64,000 nucleotides of DNA from Myxococcales bacterium (GTDB lineage: Bacteria; Myxococcota_A; Polyangia; Polyangiales; JADJMO01). Below the pieces are notes generated by a model. The model was given only the letters and a program-made list of their open reading frames with translations. It was not told where the DNA came from and searched no databases. Below, piece after piece: positions 32,624 to 42,484 of this stretch. The translations under genes were made by a program, and so were the position numbers. The DNA lies in NCBI GenBank assembly GCA_016709545.1, contig JADJMO010000023.1, positions 1-64,000 of the forward strand. The letters run 5' to 3'. Numbering within the stretch: position 1 is the first letter of the stretch; each line of letters starts with the position of its first letter.

Positions 32624-34648
32624 ATGGTCGTTCCGTCCGCCAATCTGATTCGCAACGTCGCCGTCGTCGGACACAAGGGATCGGGCAAGACCGCGCTGGT
32701 GGAGGCCATGCTCCTCCTCGCCGGCGCTGCCCCCAAGGGAGTCACCCGCGACGCGCACGGGCACTTCCTCGACGACACCCCCGAAGAGAAGGCCCACGGC
32801 GCGACCCTCGAGTCACGCCTCGAGCCGCTCCACTGGGGCGACGTCAAGGTCAACCTGATCGACACGCCAGGCGATGCCTCGGCGCTCTCCGAGACCCGAC
32901 TCGCCCTCGGCGCCGTCGACGCGGCGCTGCTCGTCGTCTCCGCCAAGGAGGGCATCCAGAGCGGCACCGAGCGCGTGCTCCAGTGGCTCGCCGAGGCCAA
33001 GATGCCGTTCCTGGTCGCGCTCACCCGCGTGGACGATGCCCGCGCCAGGGTGGACGAGGTGGTGCTCGAGCTCCGCCAGCGACTCCACCTGCCGCTCGCC
33101 ATGATCACGCTGCCGATGCCCGACGCAGGTGTCCTCTCCGTGCTGCCGCGTCGCGCCTACCCCGGCGGACCCGAGACCGCCAAGACGAAGGCCTCCACCG
33201 ATCTCGGCGGGCAGGGCCCGCGCGTCGACAAGGCGCGCGCGCAGCTCGCCGAGGACGTGGCCGCGACCGACGACGCGCTCACCGAGAAGTACCTCGAGGC
33301 GAGCGACCTCTCCGACGACGACTGCACCGTCGGCCTGCGCAGCGCCGTGCGTCGCCGCGCGATCGTCCCCATGTTCGTGGCGGCCAGCACCCAGCCCAAG
33401 GGCATCCTCGCGCTCCTCGACGGCCTCGTCTCGCTCGTGCCCCCGCCCGAGGCCCGCACCGACGCGCCGCTCGAGGCCTACGTCTTCAAGACCCACATCG
33501 ATCCGCACAGCGGCCGCGCGAGCTACACCCGCATCTTCGCGGGCGTCCTCCACACCGACGACCAGGTCGTCAACGCGGCCACCGGTCAGCGCGAGCGCAT
33601 CGGCGCCCTGGCCGAGGGGTCGGACAAGAACGCGCCGCACCCGAGCGAGGCCGTCGCGGGCGACATCGTCGCCATCGCCAAGCTCAAGACCACCCACACC
33701 GGCGAGACGCTGAGCGACCCGAGCGACGTGCACCCGCACCCCTCGCCCGGCCTCCCCCCGCGTCTGTTCTCCCGCTCGCTGCAGGCCGAGGGGCGCGGCG
33801 CCGAGGACAAGCTCGCGGACGCGCTCGACAAGCTGGTCGAGGAGGATCCGGCGCTCTCGTACGCGCTCGACGAGGTGTCGCACCTGCTCGTGCTCTCGGG
33901 GCTCGGCGCGACGCACCTCGACCTCGCGGTCGAGCGCCTCAAGCGTCGGTCGGGCATCCAGTGCAAGCTCGGGCCGCCCCGCATCGCCTACCGCGAGACG
34001 CTGGGCGTGCCGGTCCCGAAGGTCGAGGGCAAGCAGAAGAAGCAGACCGGTGGTCACGGCCAGTACGCCGTCTGCTACCTCGACGTCGAGCCGCTCGATC
34101 GCGGCCAGGGGTTCCAGTTCGTCGACGCCGTCGTCGGCGGCACGGTGCCCCGCCAGTTCATCGGCTCGGTCGAGAAGGGCATCCACCGCGCCCTCGCCGC
34201 GGGGCCGATCGCAGGCTTCCCCGTGGTGGACGTGCGCGCGCGCCTCTACGACGGCAAGTCGCACTCCGTCGACTCGTCGGACGCCGCGTTCCAGACGGCG
34301 GGCTACCGCGCGATGCGGGCCGCGCTCGCGAGCGGCTCGCCGGTGCTGCTCGAGCCGCACATGTCCCTCGAGGTCACCATCCCGTCCTCGCACATCGGCG
34401 ACGTGATGGGGCACCTCAACGGGCTCGGTGGGCGCATCCACGGTCAGGACAGCGCCGACGAGTCGAGCGTCATCAAGGCCTCGGCGCCGCTCGAGAAGCT
34501 GCTCGACTACGAGCCCCGGCTCTCGGCGATGACCCAGGGCCGCGGCACGTTCGCGATGACCTTCTCGCACTACGAGCCGTGCTCGCCGCAGCTGCAGGCC
34601 AAGATCGCCGCCGAGGCGAGCCCCCAGCGCAAGGACGAGGACGACTAG
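32624..34648 (+). CDS. EF-G-like translational GTPase (EF-G2 type)
   Basis: 674 residues, close to EF-G length. The G domain has GHKGSGKTALVEAML (G1) and LIDTPGDASALSETRLAL (G3). The EF-G domains II-V follow; domain IV has GGHGQYAVCYLDVEPLDRGQGFQFVD and domain V VTIPSSHIGDVMGHLNGLGGRIHG. G4 reads LTRVDD instead of NKxD, so guanine recognition may be altered. Paralogues of this kind do not replace canonical EF-G; roles in ribosome recycling or stress have been suggested for the family. Start at 32624 because AGGGGAAG lies 7 bases upstream; longer starts exist. Confidence 0.88.
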   Translation: MVVPSANLIRNVAVVGHKGSGKTALVEAMLLLAGAAPKGVTRDAHGHFLDDTPEEKAHGATLESRLEPLHWGDVKVNLIDTPGDASALSETRLALGAVDAALLVVSAKEGIQSGTERVLQWLAEAKMPFLVALTRVDDARARVDEVVLELRQRLHLPLAMITLPMPDAGVLSVLPRRAYPGGPETAKTKASTDLGGQGPRVDKARAQLAEDVAATDDALTEKYLEASDLSDDDCTVGLRSAVRRRAIVPMFVAASTQPKGILALLDGLVSLVPPPEARTDAPLEAYVFKTHIDPHSGRASYTRIFAGVLHTDDQVVNAATGQRERIGALAEGSDKNAPHPSEAVAGDIVAIAKLKTTHTGETLSDPSDVHPHPSPGLPPRLFSRSLQAEGRGAEDKLADALDKLVEEDPALSYALDEVSHLLVLSGLGATHLDLAVERLKRRSGIQCKLGPPRIAYRETLGVPVPKVEGKQKKQTGGHGQYAVCYLDVEPLDRGQGFQFVDAVVGGTVPRQFIGSVEKGIHRALAAGPIAGFPVVDVRARLYDGKSHSVDSSDAAFQTAGYRAMRAALASGSPVLLEPHMSLEVTIPSSHIGDVMGHLNGLGGRIHGQDSADESSVIKASAPLEKLLDYEPRLSAMTQGRGTFAMTFSHYEPCSPQLQAKIAAEASPQRKDEDD

Positions 34649-34664
34649 AGTCGCTTTGTCGCTC

Positions 34665-34683
34665 CCGGACCGTCCCCGTCCGG
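34665..34683. terminator. Possible bidirectional terminator hairpin
   Basis: CCGGAC and GTCCGG form a 6-bp stem with a 7-base loop between the converging EF-G-like and FHA-kinase genes. No T-run follows on either side, so this is a weak call from position. Confidence 0.3.
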
Positions 34684-34697
34684 TCCTCCGCTCCGGG

Positions 34698-36074
34698 CTA
34701 ACCCGGGTAGGCGCGGAGCGCGGCGAGCACGTCGGTGGCCCCGACGTGCTTGCGCCGATCCCAGTCGCGACAGACCATCAGATCGACCCACTGCGCGAGG
34801 AACGGGTGCACGCCGGGCCTCCGGGTCGTCAGGGGCACCCGCTCGTCGGCGAGCGTGGCGAGGCAGAGCTGCGCGTCGGTCGCGTCCCACGGCGAGCCGT
34901 TCACGGTGATCGGCAGCTCGCCCGTCAGGAGGTAGTACAGCGTCGCGCCCGCCGAGTAGACGTCCGCGCTCACGGAGACGTCGCGGAAGCCGAGCAGCTG
35001 CTCGGGCGCGATGAACGGCGCCGAGCCGCGGATCTCGTTGTCCTTGGTGATGATCGTGCCGCCGGCGGTGCGGAAGCTCTTAACGAGGCCGAAATCGGAG
35101 AGCTTGGCGCGCAGCGCGCCCCGCGCGTCGCGGAGCAGCAGCAGGTTCGACGGCTTGATGTCGCGGTGGACGATGCCGAGCCCGTGCGCGTAGCCGAGCC
35201 CCTCGAGCATGTCGGCCGCGAGCGTGACCATCGCCGGGATCGCGCTGTTCGGGCCGGCGACCGACTCGGCGTCGCCCGCGTCGAGCAGCTCGGTCGCGAC
35301 CCACAGCTTGCCCTCGGGCAGCTCGCCGACGTCGAGGCAGCGCACGATGCGGCGGTGCGCCAGCGAGCGGGTGATCCGCTGCTCCTTGAGGAAGCGCAGG
35401 CGGCCCTCGGTCTCGAGCTGTCGCTGCGGGAGCATCACCTTGATCGCGGCGCGCATCCCGCTCGGATGGCGCCCCTCGTACACCGCCGCCATCCCGCCGC
35501 GCGCCAGGAAGCGCAGCACGGTGTAGACGCCGATCTGGGCCGGCGCGGGCTCGTCCCAGGTGCTGGGTGCGGTCCTGCGCGCCTCGGCGCAGCTCGGGCA
35601 GATCCAGGCGATCTCGATCCACCACGGCTCGTGCCCGAGGGCCGGCACCGGGCCGTCCTTGCCGCAGATCTCGCAGTGGTACGGGTTGGCCTTCACCGTG
35701 CCGAGGCCCCACGCGGGCGCGTCGCGGAACGGCACCGGCGCGGGCGCGGGGACGTCCAGCGTGACCGACCGGCACTCGACCCGCAGCAGGGTCTGGCCGA
35801 GGCGCACCCGCTCCCCGGGCCGCAGGGTCACCGCGCGCACGCGCGCCTCGTGCACCAGCACCCCGTTGCGGCTGTCGAGATCGGTGACCTCGACGCCGAT
35901 CGGCGTGGACTCGAACGCGGCGTGGTAGCGGGAGGCGTTCTGATCGCCCTCGGGCAGCCGGATCGGGGCGTCGCGCGCGCGGCCCGCAGTGAGGCGGTCG
36001 CCGACCGGGAGATCGACGGGTGCGTTGGACCCGTCCTCGAAGACCAGGGTCCAGCGCAGCTCGGTCACCTGCAT
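34698..36074 (-). CDS. Ser/Thr protein kinase with N-terminal FHA domain and zinc-ribbon
   Basis: 458 residues with no membrane helix. An FHA phosphopeptide-binding domain is at about 25-95 (TAGRARDAPIRL, ASRYHAAFE, DLDSRNGVLV). A four-Cys zinc-ribbon is at about 133-160 (CEICGKDG and CPSCAEA). The kinase is at about 180-455: GGMAAVYEGRHPSGMRAAIKVMLPQ, IVHRDIKPSNLLLL, KLSDFGLVK and FIAPEQLLG. The catalytic set is complete. FHA plus kinase on one chain suggests recruitment to, or sensing of, phosphorylated partners. It follows the SerA-like gene by 7 bp at the end of a long minus-strand run. Confidence 0.92.
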   Translation of the reverse strand: MQVTELRWTLVFEDGSNAPVDLPVGDRLTAGRARDAPIRLPEGDQNASRYHAAFESTPIGVEVTDLDSRNGVLVHEARVRAVTLRPGERVRLGQTLLRVECRSVTLDVPAPAPVPFRDAPAWGLGTVKANPYHCEICGKDGPVPALGHEPWWIEIAWICPSCAEARRTAPSTWDEPAPAQIGVYTVLRFLARGGMAAVYEGRHPSGMRAAIKVMLPQRQLETEGRLRFLKEQRITRSLAHRRIVRCLDVGELPEGKLWVATELLDAGDAESVAGPNSAIPAMVTLAADMLEGLGYAHGLGIVHRDIKPSNLLLLRDARGALRAKLSDFGLVKSFRTAGGTIITKDNEIRGSAPFIAPEQLLGFRDVSVSADVYSAGATLYYLLTGELPITVNGSPWDATDAQLCLATLADERVPLTTRRPGVHPFLAQWVDLMVCRDWDRRKHVGATDVLAALRAYPG

Positions 36075-36081
36075 GGTCGGA

Positions 36082-37293
36082 TCAAGCCATGTTGGGCAGG
36101 GCGACCACGTCCACGTGGAACACCTCCGCGAACGCCTTGATCTCGCTGACGCAGGCCTCGCTCGGTCGGCCCGTCACCCGCAGCTTGGTGCACGCCGCGG
36201 TGGCCCCCTCGAAGATGGTGGAGGCGAGCTCCTCGACGTTGAGGCCGTGGCGCTTGACCACGCCGAGCACGTTGGCGAGCACGCCGACCTTGTCGAGACA
36301 GCGGATGACCATCTGGTAGCGCGCCGGCGAGGTGGCGCAGATGTTCACGCAGTTCGGCACGTCGCCGAGGCGCAGGAACGAGCGGATGATGCGCACCGTC
36401 TCGGAGGCGACCGCGGACTGGGCCTGCGCGGTGGCGGCGCCCACGTTGGGCGTGCCGTAGACCAGGCCGTCGAGGCCGAGGAGGCGGCCGTCGTAGGGCG
36501 CGGAGCCGGCGTGCGGTGCGTCGGCGAAGACGTCGAGGCCGACGCGCAGCCGGCGCTTCTCGACCGCCTCGATGAGCGCCTCCTCGTCGACCACCTCGGC
36601 GCGCGCGGTGTTGACGAAGATCGCGCGCTCGGGCAGCGCGGCGAACACCTTCTTGTCGATGACGCCGCGCGTACCGGTCGAGAGCGGCAGGTGCACCGAG
36701 AAGATCTGCGAGCGGCTCGCGAGCTCCTCGAGGCTGCGCGCGTGGCCGACGCCGTGCTCGGCGGCGCGCTGCGGGGTGAGCGAGCGGCCGTGGGCGACGA
36801 CGTTCATGCCGAACGCCCGCGCACGCAGGGACACCTCGCGCGCGATCGCGCCGAAGCCCGCGAGCCCGAGGGTGCGCCCGAAGAGGCCGTCGGCGCGCGA
36901 GAGATCGGCGCGCTCCCAGCGACCCGCGCGCAGCTGGGCGACCGCGTCGGGGATGCGCCGGTCGATCGCCGCGATGAGCGCCATGGTGAGCTCGGCGACG
37001 GCGATCGCGTTCTTGCCCGGGCAGTGCGCGACGTAGATGCCGCGCGCCGAGGCGGCCGCGACGTCGATGTTCTGCGTGCCCGCGCCGGCCCGCACGATGA
37101 GGTGGAGGTGTCGCCCTGCGTCGATGGCGAACGAGTCGACCTTCTTGCTGCGGACGACGAGCACCCCGACGCCCTCCAGCTTGGCCGCCAATGCCTCGGC
37201 GGGGATGTCGGGTTCGTAGACGAGCTCGGCGCCAAGGTGCTTGAGCTCTTCGAGGGCCAAGGGCTCGAGGCGGTCGGCGACGAGGAGCTTCAT
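36082..37293 (-). CDS. SerA-like D-3-phosphoglycerate dehydrogenase homologue lacking catalytic His and Glu
   Basis: 403 residues with the layout of short PGDHs: catalytic domain, Rossmann domain (LGLAGFGAIAREVSLRARAFG) and a C-terminal ACT domain (IRCLDKVGVLANVLGVVKRHGLNVEE). The active-site Arg is kept (VNTARAEVVDEEAL). The usual EP glutamate after DVF is ADAP here, and the usual TPH is TPN (GTPNVGAATAQAQ). In E. coli SerA these positions are E269 and H292. Either it uses altered chemistry or it has become a regulatory ligand-binding protein. Both flanks are signalling genes. No other serine-biosynthesis gene is nearby. Confidence 0.85.
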   Translation of the reverse strand: MKLLVADRLEPLALEELKHLGAELVYEPDIPAEALAAKLEGVGVLVVRSKKVDSFAIDAGRHLHLIVRAGAGTQNIDVAAASARGIYVAHCPGKNAIAVAELTMALIAAIDRRIPDAVAQLRAGRWERADLSRADGLFGRTLGLAGFGAIAREVSLRARAFGMNVVAHGRSLTPQRAAEHGVGHARSLEELASRSQIFSVHLPLSTGTRGVIDKKVFAALPERAIFVNTARAEVVDEEALIEAVEKRRLRVGLDVFADAPHAGSAPYDGRLLGLDGLVYGTPNVGAATAQAQSAVASETVRIIRSFLRLGDVPNCVNICATSPARYQMVIRCLDKVGVLANVLGVVKRHGLNVEELASTIFEGATAACTKLRVTGRPSEACVSEIKAFAEVFHVDVVALPNMA

Positions 37294-37334
37294 GGGGCCA
37301 GGGAGAATAGCAGACCCGATTCAGCGCGTCCGCG

Positions 37335-37754
37335 CTACCCGCGCCCCCCGGTCCCGGCGGAACGGGCCGCCGACAGCGCGCGGAGCTTCCGCATCCGCAT
37401 GGCGGCGTCGACCTGGGGCACGAGGGCGCGGTCGTCCCCCTTGTGCTGGAGCGCCCCGTCGAAGCCCAGGATCGAGTAGTCGGACGCGATCGCCTTGTTG
37501 CTGGTGTAGAGGTAGAAGCTCGGCTTCTGCTCGCTCTTCTCCACCGCGGCCCGCAGCGAGGCCAGCACCGACGCGCCGTCGAAGCCGGGCATGTGGTAGT
37601 CGACCAGCACGAGATCGCAGCCCGCGAGGTGGCGCGCCGCGCCGACGGTCTGGGTGGTGGCCACGACCTCGTAGCCAGCGTCGCCCAGCGCGGTGCGGAC
37701 CCGCTCGAGGAACACCTCGCTGTCGTCGATGTAGAGGACGCGCCCCTTGCTCAC
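37335..37754 (-). CDS. Single-domain response regulator (CheY-like receiver)
   Basis: 139 residues. Acidic pocket Asp10/Asp11 in VLYIDDSEVFLERV, phospho-acceptor Asp52 in LVLVDYHMPGFDG, and the conserved Lys in YLYTSNKAIASDY. There is no output domain; the tail is basic and Arg-rich. The GTG start overlaps the stop of the histidine kinase (GTGA), so it is the natural partner of that kinase. Output must run through another protein. Confidence 0.88.
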   Translation of the reverse strand: MSKGRVLYIDDSEVFLERVRTALGDAGYEVVATTQTVGAARHLAGCDLVLVDYHMPGFDGASVLASLRAAVEKSEQKPSFYLYTSNKAIASDYSILGFDGALQHKGDDRALVPQVDAAMRMRKLRALSAARSAGTGGRG

Positions 37755-39868
37755 GACGGCGCTCCACGGCCCGAGCCCCTCGCTGGCCGAGGCGGCGCGA
37801 TCGACGGGCTCACCGGCACGAGCCGGAACCGTGATCCGCGCGTGGGCTCTGCGTGCACCTCGAGCGACCGACCGACCTCCATGGCCATCGAGCGTACCGC
37901 ACGCAGGCCGATCCCACGACCCGCGAGGAGATCGGCGGGCCGGGCGCTCGGCTCGGCGTCGAGCACCCCCGCCCCGTCGTCCGCCACCTCGACGACGCCG
38001 GCCTCGTCGCACGACACGACGATGGTGCCCTCGGGCGCCTTGCCGGCCGCGCGCCGGGCGTCGGGCGCCTCGATCCCGTGGACGATGGCGTTGCGGACCA
38101 GCTGCGCGAGGAGGCCCGGCAGTCGCGCCGCGAGGTCGCCCGCGATCGGCCGCTCGCCCCCCTCGATCGTGAGCCGGACCTGCTTGCCGACCGAGGCCGC
38201 CCAGCCCTCGGCGCGCTCGGCGAGCAGCCCGGCGGACTCGCCGAACGGGCGAGCCGTGAGCCTCCGGACCACGCTCGCGATGGCGCTCCCGTCGGTGGTC
38301 AGCGCCACCAGCGCGTCGAGCTCGGACCGCCGCACGGTGACCTGGTCGAGGATGGCGGCGCCGATCGGCGAGGCGGTGATCATCAGCTCGCGCGCGTCGC
38401 GCAGGGCGTTCTCCGCGCGCTCCAGCGCGCCCGCGAAGGCGGCGGCCTGCGCCGCGGTGAGCTCGAGCGGCGAGGGGGCCACGCGCACCTGCTCGAGGAC
38501 GTCCTCGATCGCGTGGACCTCGGCGGCGACCCCCTCGAGCTCGAACGCCATGGCCTCGCCCTTCACCGTGTGCGCGATGCGGTAGATCTCGTCGACCCGG
38601 GCGGCGGTCAGCGGACCCTCGGCGAACGCCTGCCGGCACTCCTCGAGTCGCCCACCCGCCGTCTCCACGAAGCGCACGAACGCCGCCGCCGATCCGGCGA
38701 GCAGGCGTCGCATGGCGCGGAGCTGCCGGACGTGGGCCTCCTCCTTCTTGCGGAGGTCGTCCTCCAGCCTTCGCCGATCGGTCTCGTCGATCGCGAGCAG
38801 CATCATCTTGTGGACCAGGCCGTCTCGGTCGAGCGGCCGGAACTCGAGGGCGAGGTGGCGGTCGCCCACCGCGACCCTGCTCGGAGCGAGGGTGCGCAGC
38901 TCCTCGAACGCCTCGAGGTCGACGTTCCCCGCGAGGCGCCGCCACTCCTCGAACGCCGCGACCTCGACCGCGTCGGCCGGCAGTCCAGGGTAGAGCACGT
39001 CGACGAGCCGCTGCCCCGTGACGTCGCCGAAGATCGCGCGGGCCGCCGCCGAGGACACCTCCTCCACCCGACCCTCGGTGTCGACGACGACGATCGCCTG
39101 GCGCATGTGGTCGAGCAGCTCCTGACGACTCCGCGTCGTCCGAGCGAGCTCCTCTTCGCGGGTGACGATGGAGGCGCTCATGGCGTTCATGGCCTGCGCG
39201 AGCACGCCGAGCTCGTCGGCGGTGGGCTGGCTCACGGTCACGCCGCGTTCGCCCTGACCGATGCGGGCGGCGGCGCGGGCCATGCGGGAGAGGGGTCGGA
39301 GCAGGAGGCGCCGCGTGACGAGCAGGAGCAGCGTCGAGGTGGCCGCCGCGACGAGCAGGGTGAGCCAGGCGATCCGCTGGCGGGTGGCCGCGAACGCCGC
39401 GTTCTCCGGGCCGAGCGACAGCACGATGGACAGCGCACCGAGGTGCTTGCCGGTGGGCGTGCGCACGAGCTGTCCGACCTCGAGGCGATCGTCGTAGGTG
39501 ACGATGCCTGCGGCGGTCGGGGCGGTCAGGCTCTCGGCCTTCTGCAGCGAGGCGAGCGGTTGCCCGGTGGGGCCGAACACCCGCGCGCCCACGACGTCGC
39601 GGTTGCTCGCGAGGTGGAGCAGCTCCTTCTCGATCGCCTCCTCGTCGCCGAAGTCGAGCGGCGCCACCAGCGACGCCGCGAGCAGGTCCGAGACCATGCG
39701 GGCCGCGACGCTCTTCTGGGCGAGCGAGCGCTGCCGCTCGCGCGAGGTGAGCTCCACGAACGCGAGCACGCTGACGAGCGAGACCACGGCGGCGACGCCG
39801 ACGGCGAGCTTCACCCCGAGCGAGAGGAACGCGGGGGTCTCCCGCTGGCCGGCGTCACTTGCCGGCAT
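37751..39868 (-). CDS. Membrane CheA-like histidine kinase (HAMP-PAS-Hpt-HATPase)
   Basis: 705 residues. TM1 is at about 17-40 and a periplasmic sensor at about 45-165. TM2 is at about 168-190, followed by HAMP (LSRMARAAARIGQGE...ELGVLAQAMNAM) and PAS (HMRQAIVVVDTEGRVEEVS). An Hpt domain follows with the phospho-acceptor His near 433 (YRIAHTVKGEAMAF). The CheA-type ATPase shows LVRNAIVHGIEAPDARRAAGK, VADDGAGV, GRGIGLRAVRSMAMEVGRS and the end GSRFRLVPV. No classical H-box dimerisation helix is present; phosphorylation is on the Hpt, as in CheA. Upstream it overlaps a small lipoprotein; downstream it is coupled to a receiver. Confidence 0.9.
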   Translation of the reverse strand: MPASDAGQRETPAFLSLGVKLAVGVAAVVSLVSVLAFVELTSRERQRSLAQKSVAARMVSDLLAASLVAPLDFGDEEAIEKELLHLASNRDVVGARVFGPTGQPLASLQKAESLTAPTAAGIVTYDDRLEVGQLVRTPTGKHLGALSIVLSLGPENAAFAATRQRIAWLTLLVAAATSTLLLLVTRRLLLRPLSRMARAAARIGQGERGVTVSQPTADELGVLAQAMNAMSASIVTREEELARTTRSRQELLDHMRQAIVVVDTEGRVEEVSSAAARAIFGDVTGQRLVDVLYPGLPADAVEVAAFEEWRRLAGNVDLEAFEELRTLAPSRVAVGDRHLALEFRPLDRDGLVHKMMLLAIDETDRRRLEDDLRKKEEAHVRQLRAMRRLLAGSAAAFVRFVETAGGRLEECRQAFAEGPLTAARVDEIYRIAHTVKGEAMAFELEGVAAEVHAIEDVLEQVRVAPSPLELTAAQAAAFAGALERAENALRDARELMITASPIGAAILDQVTVRRSELDALVALTTDGSAIASVVRRLTARPFGESAGLLAERAEGWAASVGKQVRLTIEGGERPIAGDLAARLPGLLAQLVRNAIVHGIEAPDARRAAGKAPEGTIVVSCDEAGVVEVADDGAGVLDAEPSARPADLLAGRGIGLRAVRSMAMEVGRSLEVHAEPTRGSRFRLVPVSPSIAPPRPARGSGRGAPS

Positions 39869-40281
39869 CTTCGCCGTTGTGACAGGCGAGGGCGCACGTG
39901 GACTGCGCGCACGCCACGAGCTCCACGACCGCGGCCGCCTCGACCGAAGTCTGGTCGATCAGCCCCACCTTCTGCGCGCACGGGATCCCGCAGTCGATGG
40001 TCGACGTGAAGGAGCGGCCCTCGAGGCAGCCGTTGGCGAGCGCGCAGTAGTAGGTGAGCTTGCAGAGCTCGAGCGAGAAGCACTTTGGTGACCTCGGCCT
40101 TGCACCCGGGGCCGCCGTCCGCGAGCACCCCTTCGAGGCAGTCGCGGCATGGGCCGCGGGCGTCGGCGTCCGTCGCGGCGTCGCTCACCTCGCTCACGCT
40201 GGCGTCGGCCACGGCGATCGGCGACACGTCGACGCAGCCGGCCAGGACCGGCAGCGCCAAGGCGAGCGTCAGCCGGCTCAT
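39855..40281 (-). CDS. Small cysteine-rich lipoprotein, one apparent frameshift
   Basis: MSRLTLALALPVLAGC is a lipoprotein signal, followed by an Asp/Ala linker and GPCRDCLEGVLADGGPGCKAEV. At TTT 40084-40086 the frame breaks. Dropping one base restores KCFSLELCKLTYYCALANG, then TSTIDCGIPC and ALACHNGEDAGK, which keeps the cysteine pattern and ends at 39855. About 141 residues when repaired. A homopolymer indel, probably a sequence error. ATGA overlap with the receptor gene and 14-nt overlap with the kinase gene tie it to the sensory operon. Confidence 0.7.
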
Positions 40282-42484
40282 GGGTCGAGATCGTAGCGCA
40301 AGCCGACGAACGCGCGCAGCCGGTCCATCGGGACGAGCTCGGGGTTCGGACCGTCCTTCACGGACTGGACGGGACCGATGACGTAGGGGCCGCGATCGGC
40401 CGAGATCCAGTTGACCCCCGCTCGGTAGGAGACGCCCGGGATCCAGGGATCTTGCCGGTCACGGTGAACCGGAGCTCGACGAACGCGGGCGCCATCGGCA
40501 GCGGGGTGAAGCCGCCGTCGTAGGCGCGGTCCGCCGGGCGGTCGGACACGTAGCGCCCGACGAGCGCGAACGTGGGGAGATTTCCCCCGAGCGAATACGA
40601 GAGGCGCGCGTTGCCGAACAGGTGCGGCGCCACGGGCAGGGTCTGCGAGTCGCCCGGCGCGGTGCCGCTGCGCAGGGCGAGGGCGCTCGTGAACGCGAGC
40701 CCGTAGCGGAGCGCACCGCCGAGGAAGCTGCCGTCGGCGCCGATCTCGCCGCCGTAGTCGTCGATGGTGTCGACGTTGCGGTACTGGCGCCACACGCGGC
40801 CGCGGAGGGCGTCGATCTCCCCGCGCGCCGCTGCGGCGAGGATCTCGTCGCGGGTGAGCACGTGGGGCGCGATGAGGTCGCGGAAGCGCGAGAAGAACGC
40901 GCCGAAGAACAGGCGGTGGGTGCCGAACCGGTGCTCGAGGTCGGCCTCGACGGCGCGCACGCGCTCCGGCGCGAGCTCGCCCGCGCCCTGCACGCCGAGC
41001 TCCTTGGCGCCGCGCTCGTACCAGGTGGGGGCGCGGAAGGCCTCGGCGTAGATGACCTTCAGCGCGCCGCCCCGCCAGAGCCCGAAGCCGACCGCGGCCC
41101 GCGGCGAGACCACCGGGTGGTACTGCTCGCCGACGTCGAGGCGCGCACCGACGTTGCCGTCGACGCGCGCGCTCGGTCGGAAGGCCTGCTGCAGGTAGGC
41201 ACCGAGGGTCGAGTCCCACGCGTCGATCACGCTGGCGCTCGAGATCAGCGGCTTGCCGGTGTCGAGGTCGCTCTGGTCGTACTTGTGGCCGACCTGGATG
41301 CGTCGCGCGTCGAGGCCGAGGGTCGTGACGTACGCGCCGTCGGCCCGCCAGTCGAACGCGCCGCGCAGCTCGACGCCGCCCCAGCGCGCGAGGCCGACGC
41401 TCACGTTGTGGCAGGTGCTCGTGCCCGGGTACACGCAGCCGCCCGCGCGCGCGTCGATGCCGTTCTGCAGGTTGTCCCACCCGTCGGCGTAGAGGCGGCC
41501 GTAGAGGGAGACGATCGGCGAGAGCACGAGCCGGTGCGAGAGGTCGAAGCGCAGGCTCCGGTCGCGCTCGTAGTTGTCGGGGTCGTTCAGGGTGGTCGCG
41601 GTGCGGGTGCGCACGTCGAAGAACGGCCAGGCCCGCTTGTACGACGACGCGAACACGTTGAGCTCGGTGCCCCCGCGCACCAGCCGGACGTGCAGGCCCG
41701 GGACGATCGCGTAGTGCTGGTCGTCGATGGCGCCGCCCCACACACCCGCGATCGACCCGTCGCGCTTCCAGCGGATCGGCTTGCCGCTCGCGAGGTCGAG
41801 CCCGAGGTCCTGCGGTCCGACCGTGAACGCGGGGCCGTACTGATAGGTGCCGTCGAGCTGCACGACGAGCTCGGTCGGCTTGCCGAACAGCCCGAACGTG
41901 AGCCCGATCCCCGCGGCGGCGCGCCACGATTTCCCGGGCTCGGCCTCGGCGACCAGGTGCGGGCCGCCGTAGTCCTTGGCGCGCTTGGTGATGACGTTGA
42001 CCACCCCGAGCATCGCGTTGCTGCCGTAGAGCACCGAACTCGGCCCCACCATCACCTCGATGTGGTCCACCTCCTCGAGCGAGATCCCGAGGCCGCGCTC
42101 GAAGCGCGCGGAGCCGAACAGCGGCTCGTTCATCGCGTGGCCGTTGACCAGGAGGAGGAAGTGGTTGCCCTGGTCCTTGGTGAGCAGGACGCCGCGCGCG
42201 CCGACGTCCACCTGGTGGAGAGGGTTGCCGGTGGTCACCCCGCGCGAGAGGAAGTCGAGAGCCTGATCGAGCGTCAGGATGCCGTAGCGACGCAGCTCCT
42301 CTGCGGTCACGACGGTGACGGTGGCGGGCGCGCTCGCCGTGGTCTCGGCGGCGTGCGACGCGGTGGTGGTCACCGGTGTGTCGAGGGTGCCCTCGAGATC
42401 GCTCGTGTCCTCGGCGTGGGCGGTGGTCGCGTACAGGCACGCGAGCACGGCTGCCCCGACGGCGATGCGGCCGCGCGCGGTCAT
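40278..42484 (-). CDS. TonB-dependent outer-membrane receptor, one apparent frameshift near the C-terminus
   Basis: About 734 residues when repaired. A signal peptide (VAVLACLYATTAHA-like) leads into a plug domain: TVVTAEELRRYGILTLDQALDFLSRG, QVDVGARGVLLTKDQGNHFLLLVNGH, LEEVDHIEVMVGPSSVLYGSNAMLGVVNVITK. The beta-barrel strands follow. The frame breaks at about 40447-40453 (GKIPG in one frame, DPWIPGVSYRAGVNW in the other), and the last barrel strand ends LRAFVGLRYDLDP at 40278. One base is missing after AAG. Colicin-I/BtuB-like architecture; the ligand is unknown. Start overlaps the DUF4154 stop. Confidence 0.88.
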
